Of a stretch of 44,444 bases of DNA, positions 34,141-42,312 are shown piece after piece (within the stretch, counting starts at the first letter, position 1; the number at the start of each line of letters is the position of its first letter). The notes beneath the pieces were generated by a model, which had not been told where the DNA came from, did no database searches, and saw only the letters and a program-made list of their open reading frames with translations. The stretch is taken from NCBI GenBank assembly GCA_019695265.1, contig JAIBAJ010000019.1, forward strand, positions 1-44,444, read 5' to 3'. Position numbers and translations under genes: made by a program. Origin of the DNA: Bacteroidia bacterium. Lineage in GTDB: Bacteria > Bacteroidota > Bacteroidia > JAIBAJ01.

Positions 34141-34601
34141 CCTAAATCTGTCATGCCAATGATTGTTAAAGAACTCCATGATCTTGAATTTCAATACTTA
34201 GTAAACCAATACAAGTTGAGCAATCTTCACCGGACTTTTTCCTGTACAGTTAATTCTTAACCAAACCATTTACTCTGATTTAATGCCAATGCTTTTTTGA
34301 GAAATAGTACAAAACTCCATTGAAATTTAATGGCATGTACCGATGCTTATGCTATTTGCGACCCTTTAATCGAGACCTAATCGGAAGATGCTGAAAAACA
34401 CACCAATTATTTATTTTCAATTACTTAAGTTCTTAATAGCCCCGGCTGGTTGCATTGATTTTTCTTAAAATACCACGAATTCATTGCAGGACAAAGATAG
34501 ATACCGTGATACCGGACAATATATAGTCCAATTATGCTTCGAAATAGTTAGCCTAAACATCTTTTGAATTGGAAAAACATGTTGGATTAGAAAATAAACT
34601 T
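34141..34601. other. Gene-free stretch before repeat copy E
   Basis: No protein-like frame, strong hairpin or shared repeat was found in these 460 bases between the bacilliredoxin promoter and repeat copy E. Confidence 0.6.
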
Positions 34602-34765
34602 GGAGGTTGCGCATCGGGCAACGATAGAGGCAAGTAGCTCCAAGCCAACGAAGCGGTTTAGCGGAGTTGGCTTGGACTACAGCCGATAGCGTGACCCGAA
34701 CGCCCGTGCAGGTTGTTTTGGATTTAATAAAAAGCTGGTTGGGCGGAGGGGGCCCGCATAAAAAG
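34602..34765 (+). repeat. Structured intergenic repeat, copy E
   Basis: This is the clearest copy. Stems: CGGG (34615-34618) with CCCG (34695-34698); ACG (34621-34623) with CGT (34690-34692); GGC (34629-34631) with GCC (34682-34684); GTAG (34634-34637) with CTAC (34677-34680). ATAGA/GATAG forms a purine-rich internal loop. The apical hairpin is type II, CCAAGCCAAC pairing with GTTGGCTTGG. A second stem (CGCCC with GGGCG) and the tail GGAGGGGGCCCGC follow. It is nearly identical to copy B outside the apical hairpin. Confidence 0.92.
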
Positions 34766-34975
34766 TATTAAAAAAAACTTGTCGTTTCCTTACTAATTAA
34801 CTTTTCGGCATACCCCAAATAAACTATAGAATATTTGCAATTCGGTTTATATGCCAATACAAATCGGTATAAAATGAATGAGAGAATAAAAAACCTAGTC
34901 CAAAGTTGTTCATTTGTTAATATCCATTAGCCAGGTTTTGCCAACTTGTTAGTTTATTAAATTAAATGCATTGAT

Positions 34976-34983
34976 TACTTTTG
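34976..34983 (+). promoter_or_regulatory. -7 promoter element of the Omp28-cdaA-M20 operon
   Basis: TACTTTTG fits TAnnTTTG and ends 11 bases before the ATG at 34995. This rules out the upstream TTG at 34971 as the start and implies a leader of only a few bases. Confidence 0.55.
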
Positions 34984-34994
34984 CCCATCTTCTG

Positions 34995-35882
34995 ATGATG
35001 AACAAGACTCCTAATTTTTTCCGGTTACTTGCCGGGTTTGCTATTCTTATTTTTTCAGGTTGCGATAAAATCGAACCACCATTTACTGAAATTAACCAAG
35101 CTACAGGCCTTGATACGGTTACTTTCGAACCAGTGGCTAATCCTCAAAAAAGAATACTAATTGAAGATTTTACAGGACATTTATGTGGCAATTGCCCGTC
35201 TGCTGCCTCCATTGCCCATGATTTGCATGATCAATACGGTGAAAAGATTGTTATTATGGCTTTGCACGTCAGCGATCAATTTGCGGCCCCACTTAATGAT
35301 GGTACCGGAGAATTTACCTATGATTTCAGAACAGAAGAAGGAACAGCCATAGACAATCACTTTAGTTGTTCCAATGCAGGATTACCTCAAGGGATGATTA
35401 ATCGACGTACCTTTCAAGGATCAAAAGTATTGGATCGTTTCATTTGGGGCAGTGCTGTAGCTGATATCATAAACCAGGCTCCTCAGGCAGATATTCAGAT
35501 TAAATCTTATTTAACCCAAACCGATAGCCTGGTAGCCTACGTTCAATGTACTTTTTTAGAAGATGTTTCAGACGAATACACCTTAGGAGTTTTTGCCGTG
35601 GAAGATAGCATCATCGATTGGCAAAAAGATTATTCTTTACCTCCTCCCAAAACCATCGAAAATTATGTACACATGCATGCGTTGAGAGATGCATTTGCAG
35701 GAGCTTTTGGTGAAAGTTTGGGAAGTAGCGGATTTAAAGCCAATGAAACTGTAAAAAAAGGATATTCATTGGTAAAGGGAAATGATTGGGTAGGTAAAAA
35801 CCTTCGAGTAATTGCCTACCTTTATAAAACCAGCTCCGAAGAAATTATTCAAGTTAGCGAATCTTCCGTTATCCAAAAATAA
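34995..35882 (+). CDS. Omp28-related lipoprotein with thioredoxin-like CxxC motif
   Basis: The protein is 295 residues from the ATG at 34995 (a second ATG follows directly). A lipoprotein signal (FFRLLAGFAILIFSGCDK) suggests membrane anchoring. The domain from about residue 50 to 180 resembles the thioredoxin-fold part of Omp28-type proteins, with a CxxC site in DFTGHLCGNCPSAASIAHDL, then QGMINRRTFQGSK. The C-terminal half is a beta domain (LVAYVQCTFLEDV, LRVIAYLYKTSSEEIIQV). The fold suggests a redox or binding role in the envelope, but the function of the family is unknown. It heads an operon with cdaA 11 bases downstream. Confidence 0.85.
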   Translation: MMNKTPNFFRLLAGFAILIFSGCDKIEPPFTEINQATGLDTVTFEPVANPQKRILIEDFTGHLCGNCPSAASIAHDLHDQYGEKIVIMALHVSDQFAAPLNDGTGEFTYDFRTEEGTAIDNHFSCSNAGLPQGMINRRTFQGSKVLDRFIWGSAVADIINQAPQADIQIKSYLTQTDSLVAYVQCTFLEDVSDEYTLGVFAVEDSIIDWQKDYSLPPPKTIENYVHMHALRDAFAGAFGESLGSSGFKANETVKKGYSLVKGNDWVGKNLRVIAYLYKTSSEEIIQVSESSVIQK

Positions 35883-35893
35883 ACAATCAACCT

Positions 35894-36679
35894 TTGTTAC
35901 TTTTTTTAGATAGCTTTAGATGGTTAGATGCAATCGATATTGTATTGGTTGCCCTAATCCTTTTTCAACTATATAACCTTATAAAGGGAACTGTTGCTAT
36001 CAACATTTTTATAGGAATTTTATTAGTTTATCTGGTCTACTTAGTGGTTAGACTCTTAAAACTGGAATTACTTGAAAATTTATTAGGTCAGTTTGTTGGA
36101 ATAGGAGCTATTGCCTTGGTGGTAGTTTTTCAACAAGAAATAAGACGTTTTTTAATTTTAATCGGAACCAATGGATTTGTTGGTGAACAAGGAGTTTTAA
36201 AAACCATCTTTTCTTCCAATTGGAAACTTAGGTCCGGAAGTAAATTAGAAATTGGAGCTATTACCAAATCGGTTGGTTCCATGGCAGATCAAAAAACAGG
36301 TGCTATCCTAATCATTGCCAATAAAAGCGAGTTAAATTTCTACATTAATACCGGCGATATTCTGGAAGCCCAGGTTTCATCCAGATTAATAGAAAGTATC
36401 TTTTTCAAAAATAGTCCCTTACACGACGGGGCTGTGATTATTTCAGGTAATATTATTAAAGCTGCACGTTGTGTATTGCCAGTAAGCGAAAATGAGAATT
36501 TCCCGGGAAATTTGGGTATGCGACATCGGGCAGCCGTTGGGATAACAGAAAATTCCGATGCCATTGCCATAGTGGTGAGCGAACAAAGTGGTGAAATTGC
36601 CATTGCAAAAAATGGCAACCTGAGTTTAAATATCAGCAGAGAAGAACTTAAACGGATTTTAGAAGAAGAAGGCCAATAA
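35894..36679 (+). CDS. cdaA: Diadenylate cyclase CdaA (c-di-AMP synthase), TTG start
   Basis: CdaA condenses two ATP into the second messenger c-di-AMP, which in other bacteria controls potassium, osmotic balance and cell-wall homeostasis. The 261-residue protein has three N-terminal membrane helices (IDIVLVALILFQLYNLI, INIFIGILLVYLVYLVV, FVGIGAIALVVVFQQ) and a C-terminal DAC domain with the catalytic motifs DGAVIISGNII and GMRHRAAVGI. TTG at 35894 is the only plausible start, as no ATG occurs in the N-terminal region. No cdaR or glmM neighbour is seen, unlike the Firmicutes operon. It sits between the Omp28-type gene and the M20 amidohydrolase gene with gaps of 11 and 1 bases. Confidence 0.95.
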   Translation: MLLFLDSFRWLDAIDIVLVALILFQLYNLIKGTVAINIFIGILLVYLVYLVVRLLKLELLENLLGQFVGIGAIALVVVFQQEIRRFLILIGTNGFVGEQGVLKTIFSSNWKLRSGSKLEIGAITKSVGSMADQKTGAILIIANKSELNFYINTGDILEAQVSSRLIESIFFKNSPLHDGAVIISGNIIKAARCVLPVSENENFPGNLGMRHRAAVGITENSDAIAIVVSEQSGEIAIAKNGNLSLNISREELKRILEEEGQ

Positions 36680-36680
36680 C

Positions 36681-37865
36681 ATGAACCAACTATTTTTAGA
36701 TAAAACAACGGCCATTGAAGCGGAACTAATCTCCATTCGCCGTCATTTGCACCAATTTCCGGAACTTTCTTTTGTTGAATATAAAACCTCTGAATTTATT
36801 CAAGCCAAATTAACTGAATGGAATATTCCATTTACCACCGGTTGGGCTAAAACAGGTATTGTTGGGGTGCTTCATGGTAAAAATCCTGAATCAAAATGCA
36901 TTGCGCTTCGTGCTGACATCGATGCACTGCCTATTCAGGAACTTAACCAGGTGGATTATAAATCCTGCAACAACGGAGTGATGCATGCATGCGGACACGA
37001 TGTTCACAGCACCTGCCTTTTGGGAGCCATTCAGGTTCTATACCAAACCAGAAATGAATGGGAAGGTACCGTGAAATTTATTTTCCAACCGGGAGAAGAA
37101 AAATTACCCGGAGGCGCTTCTATTCTTATTCAAGAAGGAGTACTTCAAAATCCCAAACCCGACGCAATTATCGGATTGCATGTTTTACCCCAAATGGAAA
37201 CGGGTTTTTTGGGACTTAAGCCCGGTATGTTTATGGCTTCGTCGGATGAGATTTACTTGACCATTAAAGGTAAAGGCGGACACGGTGCCTTGCCTCAAAC
37301 ATTGATTGATCCGGTGCTGATTTCAGCTCATGTACTCATTGCCCTCCAACAAATTGTTTCCAGAAACGCCTCCCCTATTGTTCCCAGCGTTTTGTCGTTC
37401 GGTAAAATTATTGGAAACGGCGCAACCAATGTTATTCCGGATGAAGTAACCATCGAAGGTACTTTCCGCACTTTTGACGAAACCTGGCGTGAAAGAGCCC
37501 ACCAAAAAATTCATGAGATTTGCTCGGGTATTTGTACAAGTTTCGGTGCCAGCTGTGATGTAAACATTGTTAAAGGCTATCCTTTCCTTGTCAACGATGA
37601 AAAAATTAGTCAACAAGTTGAAAAAAGTTTAAAATCCACCTTTGGGGAGGATCAAATTCTTTCACTGGAAACCCGCATGACTGCTGAGGATTTTGCCTAC
37701 TACTCCCAAGAAATCCCGGCCTGCTTTTTTCGTTTAGGTACAGGAAACTATTCGAAAGGTATTACTGCCGGAATTCATACTGCCACCTTTGATGTGGATG
37801 AACGTTGCCTGCTAATCGGAACTCGGGCTTTATTGGCTTCTGTTCTTGGAATTCATACAGCTTAA
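36681..37865 (+). CDS. M20 family amidohydrolase (N-acyl amino acid or hippurate hydrolase type)
   Basis: The 394-residue metal-dependent amidohydrolase has RRHLHQFPELSFVEYKTS at the start, the metal-site segment MHACGHDVHSTCLLG, FIFQPGEEKLPGGAS with the catalytic Glu pair, and a central dimerisation domain (about 185 to 300). The C-terminal metal ligand is in GIHTATFDVDE. Family members release amino acids from N-acyl derivatives, or cleave other amides such as N-acetyl-diaminopimelate. The substrate is not clear here. It follows cdaA by one base and is presumably cotranscribed. No signal peptide is present. Confidence 0.92.
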   Translation: MNQLFLDKTTAIEAELISIRRHLHQFPELSFVEYKTSEFIQAKLTEWNIPFTTGWAKTGIVGVLHGKNPESKCIALRADIDALPIQELNQVDYKSCNNGVMHACGHDVHSTCLLGAIQVLYQTRNEWEGTVKFIFQPGEEKLPGGASILIQEGVLQNPKPDAIIGLHVLPQMETGFLGLKPGMFMASSDEIYLTIKGKGGHGALPQTLIDPVLISAHVLIALQQIVSRNASPIVPSVLSFGKIIGNGATNVIPDEVTIEGTFRTFDETWRERAHQKIHEICSGICTSFGASCDVNIVKGYPFLVNDEKISQQVEKSLKSTFGEDQILSLETRMTAEDFAYYSQEIPACFFRLGTGNYSKGITAGIHTATFDVDERCLLIGTRALLASVLGIHTA

Positions 37866-37990
37866 GTCCAACTTTCTACCACCCGGTTAATAAAAAGCAC
37901 TCGAATGTTGGTTAGATTAATCCTTAATTTTCAATCTGTTACAACTGGTTTCTAGATTTTTTAGGTCTGTTTTAAAATTCACACCTTTTT

Positions 37991-38014
37991 ATACATTATT
38001 TATGTATACTTTCG
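37991..38014 (+). promoter_or_regulatory. Promoter region of rpoD with overlapping palindrome
   Basis: TACTTTCG (38007-38014) is one base off TAnnTTTG. It overlaps an ATACAT-N5-ATGTAT palindrome (37991-38007) that could bind a dimeric regulator. The transcript would carry a leader of about 35 to 40 bases before the ATG at 38058. Confidence 0.45.
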
Positions 38015-38057
38015 CACCTCCAAAAAAATTCGCTTAATCTAATCCTGAAGATACGAA

Positions 38058-38921
38058 ATGAGGCAGCTAAAGATTACCAAATCCATTACCAATAGAGAAA
38101 GTCAATCCCTTGAGAAATATCTACAAGAAATCGGTCGAGAAGGGCTTATTACCGCAGAAGAAGAAGTGGTTTTAGCCAAGAAAATTAAAGAAGGTGACCA
38201 ATTAGCTCTTGAAAAACTTACCAGAAGTAATTTACGTTTTGTTGTTTCGGTTGCAAAACAATACCAAAACCAAGGCTTAAGTCTACCCGACTTAATTAAC
38301 GAAGGTAATCTTGGATTAATTAAAGCCGCTCAGCGTTTCGATGAAACCAGGGGTTTTAAGTTCATTTCCTATGCGGTATGGTGGATTCGTCAATCTATCC
38401 TGCAAGCTATCGCAGAGCAATCTCGTATTGTTCGTTTGCCTCTTAACCAAGTGGGTTCTCTGAATAAAATCAACAAAGCTTTTTCCAAATTGGAACAAGA
38501 ATTTGAAAGAGAACCATCTCCAGAAGAATTGGCAAAAGTATTGGAACTGCCCGAAGATAAAATCGCCGATACCATGAAAGTTTCCGGACGCCATGTTTCA
38601 GTGGATGCTCCGTTAATCAATGGCGAAGAAAGCAGCTTGTTGGATGTAATGGTTAACCACGACTCTCCGCGCGCCGACCAACACTTGATGACCGAATCGC
38701 TTCAACGTGAAATTGAGCGTTCCCTAAGTACCCTTACCGATCGTGAAAGAGAAGTGGTAAAAATGTTTTATGGCATTGGCTATAACCACGGACTTACCCT
38801 CGATGAAATTGGAGCTAAATTTGACCTGACTCGTGAACGAGTTCGACAAATTAAAGAAAAGGCTATTCGCCGCCTTCGCCATACATCGCGTAGCAAATTA
38901 TTAAAAGCCTACCTGGGCTAA
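38058..38921 (+). CDS. rpoD: Primary sigma factor (RpoD/SigA, short Bacteroidota type)
   Basis: The 287-residue sigma-70 protein lacks the long N-terminal region 1.1 and non-conserved region of proteobacterial RpoD, as is normal in Bacteroidota. It starts with [23 protein letters not shown] and has region 2 ([22 protein letters not shown]-type segment, [23 protein letters not shown]), region 3 (about 135 to 200) and region 4 with the helix-turn-helix [29 protein letters not shown]. This factor recognises the TTG/TAnnTTTG promoters noted through the window. The gene ends in a strong terminator, followed by GAPDH. Confidence 0.96.
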   Translation: MRQLKITKSITNRESQSLEKYLQEIGREGLITAEEEVVLAKKIKEGDQLALEKLTRSNLRFVVSVAKQYQNQGLSLPDLINEGNLGLIKAAQRFDETRGFKFISYAVWWIRQSILQAIAEQSRIVRLPLNQVGSLNKINKAFSKLEQEFEREPSPEELAKVLELPEDKIADTMKVSGRHVSVDAPLINGEESSLLDVMVNHDSPRADQHLMTESLQREIERSLSTLTDREREVVKMFYGIGYNHGLTLDEIGAKFDLTRERVRQIKEKAIRRLRHTSRSKLLKAYLG

Positions 38922-38929
38922 ACCTTACG

Positions 38930-38957
38930 AACGGAGTGCTTTTTGCCTCCGTTTTTT
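38930..38957 (+). terminator. Intrinsic terminator of rpoD
   Basis: AACGGAG (38930-38936) pairs with CTCCGTT (38947-38953), followed by a T run. It lies nine bases beyond the stop codon. Confidence 0.9.
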
Positions 38958-38999
38958 GTTTTATTTTGTCTCTAACAAACCAATAATACACCTCACAAA

Positions 39000-40469
39000 A
39001 TGGATACCTTAACCCCAAATCCTAAAGTAAGTTTTGAAAATGAACTTCACGGCTGGATCGGCCAGGAAAAAGCTGCCGTTGAACTTATCAACATGATTGC
39101 TACTATGTGGTACGACCGCTCCGTTGAATTGGTTATTTTCAGAAATACAATCTACAACAAAGGTGCTGCCGAAATTCTTAGCCTGCACACCTATGCCGAC
39201 CAGGTTATGCACCTGCCTATTTCTATTTTCGATACCCTCGAAGTTGTTCGAACCTTGTTTAACACCGAACTCTCTCCTTCCCGTATCGATATTGGCAGAT
39301 TAACAGCAGAATACACCAAAGAAAAAGCAAACTTCGAATCCACCCAGGCCTTTATTGGTTCCAAACTTGGATTCATGATAGGTAAAGAAAAAAGAGTTTT
39401 AGTACCTAAAGATGTGGTATTATACGGTTTTGGACGTATCGGTCGTCTTGCTGCCCGCGAACTTATTTCCCAAGCAGGAAAAGGTGAACAGCTAAGACTT
39501 AGAGCCATTGTTACACGTACCAATTCTGATTCAGATATCATTAAACGTGCTGCACTGCTAAGAAAAGACAGCGTGCATGGTCCTTTCCACGGAAATATCA
39601 TCGAAGATCTTCAAAACAAAGCCATTATTATTAATGGACACGTGGTTCAAATGATCGCAGCAAATAACCCGGAAGATATTGATTACGAAAGCTATGGAAT
39701 TACCAATGCTTTGGTAATTGACAATACCGGAGTTCTTCGTGACAGAGATGGACTAAGCCGCCACCTAAAATCAAAAGGGGTTAGCAAAGTACTTCTTACA
39801 GCTCCCGGTAAAGGAAATATTCCTAACATTGTTCATGGAGTTAATCATGAGAAATTTGATATCAATAATGAACAAATTTTCTCTGCAGCTTCTTGTACTA
39901 CCAATGCCATTATCCCTCCTCTTAAAGTAATGAATGAAAAGTTCGGTATTATTAAAGGACATATCGAAACCATTCACTCCTACACCAACGACCAAAACCT
40001 TCTCGACAACTTCCACAAAAAGGAAAGAAGAGGCCGTTCAGCCGCGCTTAACATGGTTTTAACCGAAACAGGTGCCAATTCCGCTATCACCAAAGTTCTT
40101 CCTGAACTTTCCGGTAAATTTACAGCCAATGCCGTTCGAGTACCAACCCCAGACGTTTCTTTGGCCATTCTAAATCTTACTTTAAACCGAGAAACTTCTG
40201 TTGCCGAAGTAAATGAAGCTCTTCGGGATGCCGCTTTAAATGGTGACCTCGTTGAACAACTTCAGTTTTCTACCGATGAAGAATTGGTATCCTCTGACTT
40301 AATCGGAAACTCCTGCGCCAGTATTATCGATGCGCCAAATACCATTTTGAGCGAAGATAAACGCAGCGTGGTGGTTTACGCCTGGTACGACAATGAATAT
40401 GGCTATACCCGTCAGGTAATTCGTTTGGCAAAACACTTAGCCGACGTAGTTCGCTTGAGGTATTACTAA
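39000..40469 (+). CDS. gap: Glyceraldehyde-3-phosphate dehydrogenase, long Bacteroidota form
   Basis: The 489-residue enzyme is longer than the usual 330 to 340 because of an N-terminal extension of about 130 residues (MDTLTPNPKVSFENELHGWIGQEKAAVELINMIATMWYD...), which is known for this group. The NAD-binding domain begins at VVLYGFGRIGRLAARELI. The catalytic Cys is in SAASCTTNAIIPPLKV, and the C-terminal region VVYAWYDNEYGYTRQV is canonical. It interconverts glyceraldehyde 3-phosphate and 1,3-bisphosphoglycerate in glycolysis or gluconeogenesis. Coenzyme choice cannot be read with confidence. The gene has its own terminator and lies 78 bases after rpoD. Confidence 0.95.
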   Translation: MDTLTPNPKVSFENELHGWIGQEKAAVELINMIATMWYDRSVELVIFRNTIYNKGAAEILSLHTYADQVMHLPISIFDTLEVVRTLFNTELSPSRIDIGRLTAEYTKEKANFESTQAFIGSKLGFMIGKEKRVLVPKDVVLYGFGRIGRLAARELISQAGKGEQLRLRAIVTRTNSDSDIIKRAALLRKDSVHGPFHGNIIEDLQNKAIIINGHVVQMIAANNPEDIDYESYGITNALVIDNTGVLRDRDGLSRHLKSKGVSKVLLTAPGKGNIPNIVHGVNHEKFDINNEQIFSAASCTTNAIIPPLKVMNEKFGIIKGHIETIHSYTNDQNLLDNFHKKERRGRSAALNMVLTETGANSAITKVLPELSGKFTANAVRVPTPDVSLAILNLTLNRETSVAEVNEALRDAALNGDLVEQLQFSTDEELVSSDLIGNSCASIIDAPNTILSEDKRSVVVYAWYDNEYGYTRQVIRLAKHLADVVRLRYY

Positions 40470-40489
40470 TCCAACTTGACCTACTTTCT

Positions 40490-40521
40490 AAAGACTGTCT
40501 TTTTAGGCAGTCTTTTTTTTT
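40490..40521 (+). terminator. Intrinsic terminator of GAPDH
   Basis: AAAGACTG (40490-40497) pairs with CAGTCTTT (40508-40515), followed by a long T run. It lies 20 bases beyond the stop codon and just before repeat copy F. Confidence 0.92.
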
Positions 40522-40532
40522 ATTATATCAAT

Positions 40533-40685
40533 TTGGCGGGCCCCATTCGCCACCAAAATCAGGTTGAATTCCCAACATTCACATAGGCGAATGGTCGGGC
40601 TATCGGCTGTAGTCCAAGTCCACTCCGCTAAATCGCTGCGTTTACTTGGAGCTACTTGCCTCTATCCCTGCCCGACGCAACTACA
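40533..40685 (-). repeat. Structured intergenic repeat, copy F
   Basis: On the minus strand the core reads CGGGCAGGGATAGAGGCAAGTAG ... CTACAGCCGATAGCCCGACC. The inner pair is GGG/CCC (40666-40668 with 40597-40599), matching copy C, where copies A, B, D and E have ACG/CGT. The apical hairpin is type II, with CCAAGT pairing with ACTTGG. The second stem is the longest seen (CCATTCGCC with GGCGAATGG) and the tail is GGGGCCCGCC. It lies between the convergent GAPDH and aldehyde dehydrogenase genes. Confidence 0.9.
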
Positions 40686-40860
40686 ACTATTATCAAACAT
40701 CTTAATTTAGTATTCCAAACAAGAATTTAGTTCGTTTAAGAAATCCCGATTAGTACCATATCAAGTAATAAGCAACTTGAATAGAAGAACTACCTATTAA
40801 CTTAGCAACACGTATTAATCTTAAATATTTGCTTTCTATCCGGTTAATTAAAAGGGAATC

Positions 40861-42312
40861 CTAGGTATTAATATTACCTAAACAGAGGTATTTGATTATC
40901 AGATACTCATCCAAACCATACTTGCTCCCTTCCCTTCCAAATCCACTTTCCTTAATTCCACCAAACGGACCAATTTCGTTGGAAATGATACCTTCATTAA
41001 TTCCAACGATACCATATTCCAAAGCTTCTGAAATCCTCCAAAAACGGTTTAGATCACGGGTATATAAATAGGCAGCCAATCCATAAGGAGTATCATTGGC
41101 CATTTCAATAGCTTCCACTTCTGTTTCAAAAGAATATATCACACTCACCGGTCCAAAAATCTCCTCCCGGGCCAATTGCATAGATGAATTTCCATTTAAC
41201 AAAACTACCGGCTGGTATAACAAATGTTCAGAATCTACACGCTTTCCCGGCAGAACAGTTTCTGCTCCCAACGAAATTGCATTTTCTACTAACTCTTCCA
41301 CTTTTTTAACAGCCTCTTCATTAATCAATGGGCCTAACTGAACCCCTTGATCCAGCCCATTCCCTAAAACCAATTTTTTACTTTCTTCGGCCAAACGTTG
41401 AGCAAATAATCGGGCCTTGGAACTATGAACTATAAACCGATTTGTACAAACACAGGTTTGTCCGGCATTTCGGTATTTACTGGCTATGGCTCCTTGAATA
41501 GCTAATTCCAGGTCAGCATCTTCAAAAACCAAAAAAGGGGCATTTCCACCCAATTCCAACGATAGCTTTTTTACAGTACCTGCAGCCATACTCATCAATC
41601 TTTTTCCGATTTCTGTACTTCCGGTGAAGCTTACTTTTTTAATCCGCTTATCGGTACATAATTTCTCCCCAATGCTACCCGAATGTGTGGAAGTTACCAC
41701 ATTAATCTCCCCATTGTTTAAACCGGCTTCCAAGGCTAGTTGGGCAAGGGCAAGGGAGGTTAATGGAGTATGCTGGCTTGGCTTAAGTACAACGGTACAA
41801 CCGGCTGCAAGAGCAGGAGCAAGTTTTCGAGTTACCATGGCCGCAGGGAAATTCCAAGGAGTAATTGCAGCGACCACACCAACCGGTTGTTTTAAGGTTA
41901 TTATGCGATGAGTTGGAGATGGATGAGCCATAGTATCCCCATAAATTCGTTTAGCCTCTTCAGAAAACCATTCGATAAAACTTGCCGCATATCGAATTTC
42001 GGCTTCAGCTTCGGCCAATGGTTTACCTTGTTCTTTGGTAAGGATGAAAGCTAAATCAGGCAGAGCTTCCATTACCCGGTTATACCAATTTCTGAGAATT
42101 TCTGAACGTTGCTTACCTGATTTCGACTTCCAAAAAACCTGGGCTTTTTCAGCACTCGCAATGGCCCAATCAGCCACCTGTAAATTAGCATTTCCTACTT
42201 CTCCAACAATTTCAGAATTGGCTGGATTGGAAACATTAAAATAGTCACCGGAATCTCCATCTATCCATTTTCCGCCAATACAAAATTGTCGTGAAAACAA
42301 TCGATCATGCAT
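40861..42312 (-). CDS. NAD(P)-dependent aldehyde dehydrogenase, succinate-semialdehyde dehydrogenase type
   Basis: The 483-residue enzyme has the full ALDH fold. Key segments are TPWNFPAAMVTRKLAPALAAG (cofactor site), FTGSTEIGKRLM, LELGGNAPFLVF with the catalytic Glu, and NAGQTCVCTNRF with the catalytic Cys. The end FGGIKESGFGREGSKYGLDEYLIIKYLCLG is typical of GabD-like enzymes, which oxidise succinate semialdehyde to succinate. Other aldehydes are possible. Its first eight bases overlap the end of aroB, so the two are translationally linked, though no shared pathway is obvious. Confidence 0.92.
   Translation of the reverse strand: MHDRLFSRQFCIGGKWIDGDSGDYFNVSNPANSEIVGEVGNANLQVADWAIASAEKAQVFWKSKSGKQRSEILRNWYNRVMEALPDLAFILTKEQGKPLAEAEAEIRYAASFIEWFSEEAKRIYGDTMAHPSPTHRIITLKQPVGVVAAITPWNFPAAMVTRKLAPALAAGCTVVLKPSQHTPLTSLALAQLALEAGLNNGEINVVTSTHSGSIGEKLCTDKRIKKVSFTGSTEIGKRLMSMAAGTVKKLSLELGGNAPFLVFEDADLELAIQGAIASKYRNAGQTCVCTNRFIVHSSKARLFAQRLAEESKKLVLGNGLDQGVQLGPLINEEAVKKVEELVENAISLGAETVLPGKRVDSEHLLYQPVVLLNGNSSMQLAREEIFGPVSVIYSFETEVEAIEMANDTPYGLAAYLYTRDLNRFWRISEALEYGIVGINEGIISNEIGPFGGIKESGFGREGSKYGLDEYLIIKYLCLGNINT

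Noticed and set aside
34602-34765. Repeat copies read as tRNA or rRNA fragments
   Set aside because: They show no cloverleaf, T-loop or rRNA signature. The stems and internal loop differ from both.
39000-39400. N-terminal extension of GAPDH read as a gene fusion
   Set aside because: A long N-terminal extension is normal for the Bacteroidota form of the enzyme.
42305-42312. Overlap of aroB and the aldehyde dehydrogenase gene as a frameshift
   Set aside because: Both proteins are full length with intact ends, so it is an ordinary short overlap.
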